A stretch of DNA of 64,000 nucleotides, taken from contig JAUJYN010000022.1 of the NCBI GenBank assembly GCA_030737835.1, positions 2,448,712-2,512,711 of the forward strand, written 5' to 3'. The notes under the pieces are model-generated. The model saw only the letters and a list, made by a program, of their open reading frames with translations. It did not search any database and was not told the origin of the DNA. Shown one piece after another: positions 23,038 to 32,820 of this stretch; the stretch's first letter is position 1; each line of letters begins with the position of its first letter. The stretch is from Acorus gramineus (Eukaryota; Streptophyta; Magnoliopsida; Acorales; Acoraceae). The translations under genes were made by a program, and so were the position numbers.

Positions 23038-26000
23038 TGTTATATATGTGTCACTTTTTGGCCTGTGGTAACCATTGGAGCATTTTAGCAGTTTTTGAAA
23101 ATTTTTGCATAATTTTGGACTGTTAGCTAACATCCTGAGTTAGAGGACTCCGATTGAAAATCTAACTGCATATTATGTGTCCTGGTGCCATTTTAAGCCA
23201 CTCATGAAAATTTCATCGAATTCCGGCAACGTTTCCGAAATTTCACAGTTCCGGGGCGTATCTGGGTTTTTAAGTCGCACACTATATAAAGTGGGATCTA
23301 ATTTTCGAAACACTATTCATCATCCCTACCAACCCTTCCCTCTCTCCTCTCTCTCATTTTTCTCACTTTTGAGGCCCCTAGACCCCTCAAAACCAAAAAC
23401 CCAAAACCTAGGAAGTGTAGATCGGGTCCCGATCTACACCCCGGTGCCTTCAAATCCCGATTCCGGCGATCCTAGCCTCCCCGACCTCCCCTCTTTCTCC
23501 TCTGTTTCGGGCCGTTTCGAGGGCCGTGATAGATCGGGGCGTAGGAGAGCCTTTGAGAAAGGTTTCGGCGCGCGGAGAGCAACCGGACTTCGCTTCCTCC
23601 CCTTGGTAAGGTCTTTTCTTCTCTTTCCTTGCATAGATGTATGCTAGGGGGATGGATTTGGGGTTGGGTGGTGGTCGGCGGCGGTGGGTGGCCGTCGGGG
23701 GGCTGTGGGAGGCGGTCGGAGGCCGTCGGAGGCCTTTGGGTGGTGGTGGAGGTGCTCGGGCAGTGGGGGCTCTGTTCCGGGCACCGGCAGCAGCAGCAGC
23801 GCGGCAGGCTAGGCGCGCGCGGGCGTGCGGCGGGCGTGCGCGCGAGCGTGCGCGTGGGCGTGCGTGCTGGTCGTGCTGGGTGTGCTCGGTGCTGTGCGCG
23901 AGATGCTGGTCGAGCAGCTGTGCGCGAGGAGCTGATGGCGAGCTGCGCGCGAGGTGCTGGCCGCGCGGGTCTGTGCGCGAGGAGCAGGTCGCGCTGGTCT
24001 GGCGCGAAGGGCTGGTCGAGCGGTTATGCGCACGGGTTGGCGGTGCTGGGAGTGCGGGTGCTGGGGGTGATGGCCGAGGGCAGTGCGCGCGGGAGGGCGT
24101 GCAGGGTATGCGCGGAGGGCGCGGCGAGGCGGCTGTGATGCGCGGAGGGCGCGGCGAGGCGGCTGTGGTGCGTGCGGGGCGTGGTGAGGCGGCAGTGGTG
24201 CGCGCGGGGCGCGGCGAGGCGGCTGGGGTGCTCGCGGGGCGGCGCGAGGCGTTCGGGACGCGCGCGGGCTGCTGCGGCTGGGCACAGTGGACGCGCGGTC
24301 CCCCGGGGTGGTGTGGCGGCGTGTCCAGGCGGCGGGCAGGGGCCGGCGGTGCGCGGGCTGAAGCGTGGCGGTGCACCCGGGCGGTCGGGTGGCCGTGCGG
24401 GTGGTTGCCGGGGGTGCGGGTGGTTGCCGGAGTGCTCGGGTTAGCGTGCGTACGGGTCGTGTGCACGTTTGCCCGAGTGTGGGGTGTTTGTTGTGGGTTT
24501 TAAGTATTTATTTGTGTATTTTGGGTAATTGTGGATTTATACTCACCAGTTAATACCCTGTCTTGCAGATCTCGACGAACAGTCGCGCGTCGACCCGATT
24601 TCCGGTGAGTGGGACAACCCAACCCAGTTTGGGAGGCGTTACATGCTTTGGGCGTGTACCGTCCTCCCCTGGGGCACATAGTTAGTATTAACTGTTGTTT
24701 GAAATCCATGTAAGCATGATGTGTGTGTGTAGAATGCATGCCACCCCTAGACTTGTATGTTAGGGACTTGCACCCTTAGGATTTGTGCATGAGCCGTGTA
24801 TCATGTCACCCCGTTATCATGCTAGGAAAGCCCTGACCTGAGCATGCGTCCTATTAGTTTGATTTATTTATTTAAATGCAAACTGCGATATATATATTAG
24901 CATGCCTTGGGAATATAGGGGGCCTTGCGAGGTTAACATTGAGACCCGGGTTAGGGTACTCCGTGTTCCTTGTTTGGTTGTCGGATGTCCTACATCGGGA
25001 CCTCAGGTTACCCTCCCAAGGTCTCTTTTCCCCTTTTTTGTATTATTTATTTTCCCCGCATCCTGGTTATGCGCGCTGGTGGAATTCAGAGGAATTCAAG
25101 ACATTAGAGTTGTAGAGACGTGCTGTCAGCGGATCCGAGTGGATCATATGCGATGGATAGGCTGTTCTATTTTTCTCCGTTGGATCCGTGTAGAGACTAC
25201 CCCGGCGTTAGAAAGGTTGTCCCGTGCAGGGGCTTCCATCAGTAGGCGCCTCCTGCTTTGGTAGAAGGACTGCGCCGAACGTGGAAGTGGCCAAACGACC
25301 TACGGAGTGGGGAGAGACTATCGGTGGACCAAGGGTGACCAACAGCCTAGTCAGTCCCAATATCCTATGTCACCATATTGAGGGGTGAGGGTGAGGGTGT
25401 GGTGGGTGGGCGATGCGACGACCCACAGGATTTGTGAATGGATGATTATCCACCCAATAAGTCCCAACATCCTAGGTCACCTATTGAGGGTGAGGGTGAG
25501 GGTAAGGGGTATGGCGGTTCGGCGATGTGACGAACCCCCGGATTTGTGATGTTATGCCGCTTGGGCTATTGGCTTGATTTAAATGTGGTTAATATGAACT
25601 GTATGCATGGGTTGTGCTATTCACTGAGCGTGTGGCTCACCCCTCGCATATTATCTTTTTCAGTGATTACTGAGGCGGACTTGAAGGAGGAGCTCCCCGA
25701 GCGACTGCATCAGTAGCAGAGTAGCGCCACGTCCCACGAGTTTTAGAGGCCATCAGCATCCTTTTTTATTGTATGTATATATTTCTGTGCTTGGGCACCC
25801 AGTTTGGATTGTATTTGGATGTATGTGTGTGTATATTGGCTCTCACAGAACATATGATTATGTATCGAGTCTGTAGTATGTTTTTGGATTACAGATTCAG
25901 TATTTTAGCTTCCGCTATCTGTGTATATATCATGTCAGCCCTGCTTTCATCTGTGTTGTCATATTTGTTGTTGTTTAGAGTATTTTATTGATCTTCTGTA

Positions 26001-26063
26001 TAGACTGCTGATATCATGTATACACTTGCCGCGTCCCGGGGACGACCGCCCTGGGGCGTGACA
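23038..26063 (+). repeat. 3' LTR of the inner element, partly converted
   Basis: 3026 bp from TGTTATATATGTGTC to GGGGCGTGACA. Through most of its length it matches the inner 5' LTR, including the 30-bp GC repeat (24117-24226), the 36-bp cassette (24569-24604) and the mobile module (about 24917-25040). From about 25330 to 25410, and again from about 25665 to the end, it instead matches the outer element's LTRs. Examples are GTGATTACTGAGGCGGAC, TCACAGAACATATG and ACAGATTCAGTATTTTAG. The last two are shared with the outer 3' LTR but not with the outer 5' LTR. Confidence 0.93.
23283..23290 (+). promoter_or_regulatory. TATA box of the A LTR
   Basis: TATATAAA followed by GTGGGATC, about 245 bp into the LTR and upstream of the conserved CACTATTCATCATC. 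This is the clearest core promoter in the window. It implies a short U3 and an R-U5 of about 2.7 kb. Confidence 0.65.
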
Positions 26064-26068
26064 GTTTG

Positions 26069-27080
26069 ACCAGCTCCAGGGAGCGCGTGTCTTTTCCAAG
26101 ATCGATCTCCGCTCGGGCTACTATCAGCTGAAGATCCGAGAGTCAGACATTCTGAAGATGGCCTTTCGTACCCGGTATGGGCACTACGAGTTCAGAGTAC
26201 CGCCATTCGGGTTGACGAATGCGCCGGCGGCCTTCATGGATCTGATGAACCGGGTGTTTCGGCCCTTCCTCGACTCCTTTGTGGTAGTATTCATCGATGA
26301 CATATTGGTGTACTCGAGGAGTCTTGAGGAGCATGCTCACCATCTTCGCAATGTCTTGGAGACTTTGGCCAGACATCAGTTGTTCACCAAGTTCAGCAAG
26401 TGCGAGTTCTTGTTGGAGCGAATGGCCTGTCTGGGCCATGTGATTTTCGGCGAGGGCATATCTGTGGACCCGGAGAAGACGCTCGCCGTGTCGAATTGGC
26501 GTCGACCGTCGAACCCCACAGAGATTCGGAGCTTCCTGGGCTTGGCGGGTTATTACAGGAGGTTTGTCGAGGGTTTCTCGAAGATAGCGGTTCCTTTTAC
26601 CCGCCTCACTCGAAAGGATGTCCGGTTCGAGTGGTCCCCGTCTTGCGAGGAGAGCTTCTAGGAGTTGAAGCGAAGGCTCACCTCAGCGCCAGTTCTTACC
26701 CTTCCGTCTGGGAGTGGTGGGTTCGCAGTTTACACTGATGCATCGCAGTTGGGTGTGGGTTGCGTCCTGATGCAGCACGGTAAGGTTGTGGCTTATGCGT
26801 CGCGTCAGTTGAAGCCCCATGAGCAGAATTACCCCACCCACGACCTTGAGTTGGCAGCGATCATCTTTGCGCTGAAGATGTGGAGGCATTACCTCTATGG
26901 AGAGGAGTTCGAGCTCTTTACCGATCATAAGAGCTTGACATATTTGCAGTCCCAGCCGGAGCTCAACATGTGTCAGAGACGTTGGGTCGAGTTCCTGACG
27001 GACTACGATTGTGACATCGCTTACCATCCGGGTAAGGCGAATGTCATGGCAGATGCTCTCAGTAGGCAGCCCTTGGGCAT
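26069..27080 (+). pseudogene. Rest of RT and RNase H, outer element
   Basis: Resumes the outer element's RT after the inner insertion, beginning within [19 protein letters not shown]. The catalytic FIDDILVYS (about 26295) and the RNase H motifs [15 protein letters not shown] and [14 protein letters not shown] are present. Very similar to the inner copy. Fossil; see the element entry for the overall break count. Confidence 0.93.
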
Positions 27081-27199
27081 GGCCGCCCATATGGCTGTCC
27101 GTCGTTGGAGGCTTCTAGAGGAGGCCGCTTGCTGGATCAGTGTTCGAGAGACTCCTACGGGTGGCTTTTTGGCCAGGCTGGTGGTGCAGCCCGTTCTTC

Positions 27200-28617
27200 T
27201 CGACGAGATCCGCACGGCTCAGGCTCAGGATCCGCATTTTATAGTCCTCTCTGAAGGCGTCGCCCGGGGCGAGCGTCCGGACTACCAGATTCACGCGGAC
27301 GGGATCCTGCGGTTCAGAGGCCGAGTATGCATTCCCGACGACGCAGAGCTGAAGCGGAAGATTCTGGACGAGGCCCATCGTTCGAGGTACACAGTGCATC
27401 CTGGTGGCACGAAGATGTACAGGGGCCTTCGTCGTGGCTACTGGTGGCGCGGGATGAAGACGGATATTGCCTGTTTCGTTGCCCGATGCTTAGTATGCCA
27501 GCAGGTGAAGTCGGAGCATCAGCGCCCTACGGGGAAGCTGCAGTCCATTGAGATCCCTCAGTGGAAGTGGGAGCAGATCACCATGGACTTCGTCTCGGGT
27601 TTGCCGAGGTCACGTTCGGGTCACGATGCCATCTGGGTGATCGTCGACAAGTCTGCTCATTTCCTCCCCATCCGACTCACCGATTCTCTGGACACCCTGG
27701 CGCAGTTGTTCGTCTCAGAGATTGTTCGTCTCCATGGCACTCCCATCAGCATCATTTCCGATCGAGACGCGCGTTTTACTTCGAGGTTCTGGCGTAGCCT
27801 CCAGCACGCCCTTGGTACGAACCTCCATTTCAGTACAGCGTTTCATCCGCAGACGGACGGCCAGTCGGAGAGGACGATCCAGACCTTGGAGGATATGCTG
27901 TGAGCCCATGTTCTCGATTTTGGAGGCAGTTGGGAGAGGCACCTTCCGTTGGTGGAGTTTGCCTACAACAACAGCTACCACTCGAGTATCCGGATGGGTC
28001 CTTACGAGGCGCTCTATGGCCGCAGCTGCAGGTCCCCCTTGTGTTGGGACGAGGTCGGAGAGCGCCAGTTGGAGGGACCAGAGATCGTTCACCAGACCTC
28101 TGAGATGGTGAAGACGATTCGCGAGCGTATCCGAGTCGCTCAGAGTCGTCAGAAGTGCTACGCCGACCGTCGTCGCCGTGAGCTTGCCTTCGAGGTTGGT
28201 GACCATGTCTTCTTGAAGGTGTCCCCGGTGAAGGGCATCTTCCGTTTGGGTGTGTGGGGCAAGCTGAGTCCGCGTTTAATTGGGCCGTTCCTCATCCTCG
28301 AGCGAGTTGGGGAAGTGGCCTATCGCATAGCTCTGCCCCCACAGTTGGCTCAGGCTCATGACGTCTTCCATGTCTCGCAGCTGAGGCGCTATGTCCACGA
28401 TCCTGCTCATGTCATCCCGTTCGAGCCGCTCGTCTTCGAGCCGGACTTGTCTTTCGTTGAGCAGCCGATTGAGATCCTGGACCGCCGCGAGAAGAGGCTC
28501 TGCACCAAGACCATCTAGCTGGTCAAGGTGCGATGGCAGCACCGTTCCGGTGTCGAGGCCACTTGGGAGCTCGAGGACGCCATGCGTGACGCGTATCCGC
28601 ATCTTTTCCCTTCTTAG
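27200..28617 (+). pseudogene. Integrase and chromodomain, outer element
   Basis: Zinc region ([28 protein letters not shown]), DDE core ([30 protein letters not shown]), the C-terminal region with [17 protein letters not shown], and a chromodomain remnant with VRWQHRSG and [17 protein letters not shown]. Same arrangement as the inner element. Broken. Confidence 0.92.
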
Positions 28618-28650
28618 ATGTTCTTGTATTTATTTTGAGGACAAAATTTC

Positions 28651-28665
28651 CTAAGGGGGGGAGAA
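28651..28665 (+). other. Polypurine tract, outer element
   Basis: CTAAGGGGGGGAGAA adjoining the 3' LTR. Confidence 0.9.
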
Positions 28666-31600
28666 TGTTATATATGTGTCACTTTTTGCCTTCTGGTAAC
28701 CATTGGAGCATTTTGACAGTTTTTTAATTTTTCGTTTTTCGATCGGAACCGCTAAAATTTTGGACTGTTAGCTATCATCCTGAGTTTGAGGACTCCGATT
28801 GAAAATCTAACTGCATATTATGTGTCCTGGTGCCATTCCAAGCCACTCACGAAAATTTCATCGAATTCTGGTAACGTTTCAGAATTTCACAGTTCCGTGG
28901 CGTATCCGGGTTTTGACAGTGCGAGAAGTCATTGGGAGACTTGACTTGGTCAATGTGGGCCCATGACTTGGTCAACTCTTTTGTCCTTTTGTGTGGTTGA
29001 GATGACTTAGGTCAGATTGCACTTAGACCCACTTAAACCCCCCTAAACCTAATTAGGGCTAATCTTATTAGGGGATTGAGTGTGTGTGGAGTGGGAGTGA
29101 GGATAAATAAATCCTACGACTTCAACCCCTCACTATTCATCATCTTCCCCATTTGTTTTCTCTCTCCCACTCTCTTTTTCTTTGTTTTGACCTAGTTCTT
29201 GAGGTTTAAACCAAAAACCCAAAGAAGAGAAAGGTTAGATCTTGTCCCGATCTATCCCCCGGTGGTCTCGGATTCGAGTTCCCACTTGTTTGAGCCCTTC
29301 TCACGCCCTCTTTTCTCCTCTGATTTCAGCCCCTTTGAAGGCTGAAAGAGATCTTGGTGGTGGAAGTCTTTGGGGAGGTGTTTCAGTGCCCGAAGAGCTC
29401 CCGGTCCCCTTCCCTTCCTTTCCTTCCTTGGGTAAGGCTTTCTTTCCTTCCTTTTCTTGCTTAGATGCATGTTAGGAGGTTGTTTTAGGGTGTGTGGTGG
29501 CTGTTGGTGGCTGTTGGTGGTGGTTGGTGGTGGTTAGTGGCCATTGGTGGCCGATGGGGGGTGGTAGGGTGGCTCGGGCAGGATGGCAAGCTGTCCCGGG
29601 TAGACTGGCAGGTAGACAGGGCAGCGCAGGCAGGCGCAGGGCTGGGCGCTGTCGGGCGTGCAGGCAGAGCAGCGCGGGTGTGCGCGCGGGCGTGCGCGCG
29701 GGCGTGCACGCGGGTGGAGCAGGAGCGTGCGGGTGCTGCGCGCTGGGCGCCGTGCAGGGCATGCGCGCGTGGCGCTGCGCAGAGGCGCAGTGCGTGCCGC
29801 GCGCAGGGGGCCGCGTGCGGATGCTGTGTGCAGGGCGCCGTGCGGGGGCTTGCGCGCGGAGCGCTGCGCAGAGGCGTATGCGTGCGGTGTGCGCGCGATG
29901 GGGCGAGCGATGGTGCGCGCGGGGCGAGACGTTGGGCGCAGGGCATGCGGTGTGCGCATGATGGCGCGAGCGGTGGTGCGCACGGGGTGCGCGCGGGGCG
30001 AGGCACTCGGCGCAGGGCGTGCAGTGTGTGCGCGGGTTGCTGAGCTGGGGCGCAGTGAGCGCTCGGTGCACCCGGGGAGCTGGGCGGCGTGTCCTGGCGT
30101 GCGGGCAGGGGCTCGACAATGCGCCTGGGTGCGCGGGCTGGGGCGCGGCGGTGCGCCGGGGCGGGTGGCCGGGCGGATGGCCGTGCGGATGGTTGCCCGG
30201 GGGTTCGGGAGTGAGTCGGAGTGCTCGGACTCGCGTGCGTACAGGCCGTATGTACGCTTGTCCGAGTATTGTGTATTTTTAGTGTATTTTGGGGGTATTT
30301 GTGGATTTTACTCACCTAGTTGGTTACCCTGCCTTGCAGATCTTGACGGACGGTCGCGCGACGACCCAGTTATCGGTGAGTGGTACAATCCAACCCAGTA
30401 GGGAGGCGCTATATGCACTTGGGCATATACCGTCCTCCCCTGGGGCACCGCAGTTGATATTAACTTGTTAACATGTAATCCATGCAAGCATGATTAGTGT
30501 GTAGAATGCATGCCACCCTAGACTTTGTATGTTAGGGACTTGCACCCTTAGGATATATGTAAGAGCTGTGCATCCTGTCACCTTGTTATCATGCTAGGAA
30601 AGCCTCGACCTATGCATGCATTCTATTAGTTTGATTTATTAAATTAAATGCAAACTTATGATATTGTTAGCATGCCTTAGGGAATATTAGGGGGCCTTGC
30701 GAGGTCAACATTGAGACCCGGGCTAGGGTACTCCGTGTTCCTTGTTTGGTTGTCGGGATGTCCTATATCGGGACCTCAGGTTGCCCTCCCAAGGTTTCTT
30801 TTCCTCATTATGTTTATATATATTCCCCGCATCTTGGTTATGCGCCCTGGAGGAATTCTGAAGAATTCAAGACATTAGAGTTGTTGAGATGTGTTGTTGG
30901 CGGATCCGAGTGGATCATATGCGTATGGATAGGCTGTTCTGTTCCCTTCGTTGGATCCGTGTAGAGACTGCCCCGGCGTTAGAAAGGCTGTCTCGTGGAG
31001 GGCTCCCATCAGTAGGCACCTCCTGATTTGGGACGGACTGTGCTGAATGTGGGAGTGGCCAAGCGGCCTACGGAGTGGGGAGAGACTATCGGTGGACCAA
31101 GGGTGACCAACAGCCTAGTCAGTCCCAATATCCTATGTCACCATATTGAAGGGTGAGGGTGAGGGTGTGGTGGGTCGGCGATGTGGCGACCCACTGGATT
31201 TGTGTAAGGATGATTTATCAGCCTATTAAGTCCCAACATCCTATGTCACCTATTGAGGGGTGAGGGTGAGGGTGTGGTGGTTCGGCGATGTAGCGACCCA
31301 CCGGATTTGTGTAGTTCCTGCCACTTTGAGGCTATCGATTTGATTAAATGTGGTTAATATAAATTGTGATGCATGGGTTGTGCTATTCACTGAGCGTGTG
31401 GCTCACCCCTCGCATAATATTTTCTCTCCAGTGATTACCGAGGCGGACTTGGAGGAGGAGCTCCCCGAGCGACTGCACCAGTAGCGGAGTAGCGCCACGT
31501 CCCGCGAGTTTTAGAGGCCATCAGTATCCTTTTTTATTGTATGTATATATTTCTGTGCTTGGGCACCCAGTTTGGATTGTATTTGGCTGTATGTGTGTAT

Positions 31601-31829
31601 ATTGGCTCTCACAGAACATATGATTATGTATCGAGTCTGTAGTATGTTTTTGGATTACAGATTCAGTATTTTAGCTTCCGCTATCTGTGTATATATCATG
31701 TCAGCCTTGCTTTTATCTGTGTTGTCATTTTAGTTGTTGTTTAGAGTATTTTATTGATCTCCTGTATAGACTGCTGATATCATGTATACACTTGCCGCGA
31801 CCAAGGGACGACCGCCCTGGGGCGTGACA
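28666..31829 (+). repeat. 3' LTR of the outer element (subfamily A)
   Basis: 3164 bp, from TGTTATATATGTGTC to GGGGCGTGACA, partner of 9596-12654. It includes the TATA-like AT stretch near 29103, a donor-like GGGTAAGG near 29430, the GC-rich block (about 29560-30200), the 36-bp cassette at 30340-30375, the mobile module near 30689-30805, GGGTGA repeats near 31150 and 31258, and an acceptor-like CTCTCCAG near 31430. Confidence 0.95.
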
Positions 31830-31834
31830 CTCTC

Positions 31835-31895
31835 TGCTGATGTCAACCTTCTTTTAAAACCTTTGACGGTTGGTCTGTCCATCTGATAAGACCAT
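31835..31895 (+). repeat. MULE left terminal inverted repeat (inner part)
   Basis: Continues the left inverted repeat after the retrotransposon and its duplicated target CTCTC. It pairs with the inner edge of the right repeat (for example GTCAACCTTC and AGTTGGTCTATC-like phrases). Confidence 0.75.
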
Positions 31896-32507
31896 TTAAA
31901 TTTGTTTAGTTTTGTTGTTGTTTGCATTTGATGTTGGTTTAATAGTTGGGCTTTGTATAGAGAATTTTTGGGTTGAACAAATCACATGTGTATTGTTTGG
32001 ATTTGGAGTTGTGATGGATTTTGGGTGTAATTCTGTGTATGATATGAGGAATGAATTGTTGCATTGAGTATTTTAATTTACTCAATTTTCTTTGTTGTTT
32101 GAGTAATGCGTGTAGTTGGATTTGGGGTTATTGGTGTTTAAGAATGACAAATTTGAATAGATTCATATGATGATTGACAATCAATTGAATATGATTTCGT
32201 TAGATTTTTTTAAGGTGCATAACTAACATCTTGATCTTGAATCGAATATGATTTTGTTAGATTTTTGAGGTGCATGACTAACTTCATTATTTTTTTTCTA
32301 GTAATGGTAGTTTTGATTTGTCTAGTATTTAATTTAACTGAACTGTTTGGTTGTGATACATTTGGAGTTCACCTTGTTGTAATTATGTTCATGTTTTTTT
32401 TAATGTGTTAAAAGTTGAGTGAATATACTGTAAATGTTGAATGAAATGTGAATGTGAATGCATTTATATTTTAATGTACTTTGAATGTTGAATGTGGTTG
32501 AATGTGT
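31896..32507. other. MULE interior, AT-rich, no transposase
   Basis: About 610 bp of T-rich non-coding sequence with no long frame. A direct repeat of about 40 bp (GAATATGATTTYGTTAG...) occurs at 32187-32228 and 32244-32282. The T-rich, TTTGTTG-like texture resembles a plant intron, so capture of host DNA (a Pack-MULE) is possible but not shown. Confidence 0.5.
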
Positions 32508-32730
32508 CTCAGGTCGATAGACCAACTGTCGAAGGTTTTAAAGGAAGGTTGACAGAACGTCTGTCGAATATTTTAAATGGTGATTGATAGACCTACTGTC
32601 GATTGTTCTAAAGGAATGTTGACAGTGAAACTATCAAATGGTTGATGAAATTAGTATTGTTCAAATTATAATTTTTTTGTTTTTTTGATTGGTGAGATTA
32701 GTTAATTGGTTGGTGGAAGTAGCCGTGCCC
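32508..32730 (-). repeat. MULE right terminal inverted repeat
   Basis: About 223 bp, the reverse-complement partner of 9421-9595 plus 31835-31895. It ends at 32730, next to the CCAACCAAA duplication. Confidence 0.85.
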
Positions 32731-32820
32731 CCAACCAAATGGTTCTCCGGCTGCATCTGTTTTTTATAAGTGTGGAGGTAAAAATTCTCACAACAACACG
32801 TGTCATGTCAGAGTTGACGC

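Larger units (their letters stand above)
15031..26063 (+). mobile_element. Inner Tekay/Del-type Ty3/gypsy retrotransposon, near complete
   Basis: 11,033-bp element inserted in the RT region of the outer element, with a perfect GTTTG duplication at 15026-15030 and 26064-26068. It has two LTRs of about 3.0 kb, an initiator-Met primer site, one long gag-pol region of about 4.8 kb with all domains including a C-terminal chromodomain, and a purine tract. The coding region looks nearly whole with about two breaks. It is the youngest large insertion here by nesting order. Its two LTRs differ more in their last part than elsewhere, because the 3' LTR has acquired sequence from the outer element (see findings). 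Confidence 0.97.
9596..31829 (+). mobile_element. Outer Tekay/Del-type Ty3/gypsy retrotransposon, carrying a nested copy
   Basis: The element has both LTRs, a primer site, gag, protease, RT, RNase H, integrase, chromodomain and purine tract in the usual Ty3/gypsy order. Its own length is about 11.2 kb once the inner element (15031-26063 plus a 5-bp duplication) is discounted. Target duplications are CTCTT (9591-9595) and CTCTC (31830-31834), differing at one base. The RT region is split by the inner element. The coding region is a fossil with at least half a dozen breaks of its own. The LTR pair is still very similar, so it is fairly young, but it is older than the inner element it contains. 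Confidence 0.95.
9421..32730. mobile_element. Mutator-like DNA transposon (non-autonomous MULE), split by a retroelement nest
   Basis: The two ends carry long terminal inverted repeats. The left begins GGGCGCGTCTATTTCC and the right end, read inward on the other strand, begins GGGCACGGCTACTTCC. Similarity continues for roughly 220 bp at about 80% by eye. A perfect 9-bp duplication CCAACCAAA flanks the element at 9412-9420 and 32731-32739. Nine-bp duplications with long inverted repeats are the hallmark of the Mutator superfamily. Without the inserted retroelement (9596-31829) the transposon is only about 1.07 kb. No transposase is visible, so it depended on another element. Its central 0.6 kb (31896-32507) is AT-rich and could be filler or captured host DNA. 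Confidence 0.85.

Noticed and set aside
32187-32282. Captured host exon in the MULE interior
   Set aside because: The sequence is T-rich with a 40-bp direct repeat and no frame; capture is possible but not supported by what can be read.
32801-32820. Certain left end of the Tat LTR
   Set aside because: TGTCATGTCAG is a plausible LTR start, but no partner 3' LTR or target duplication is in the window, so it is only used as an inferred boundary.
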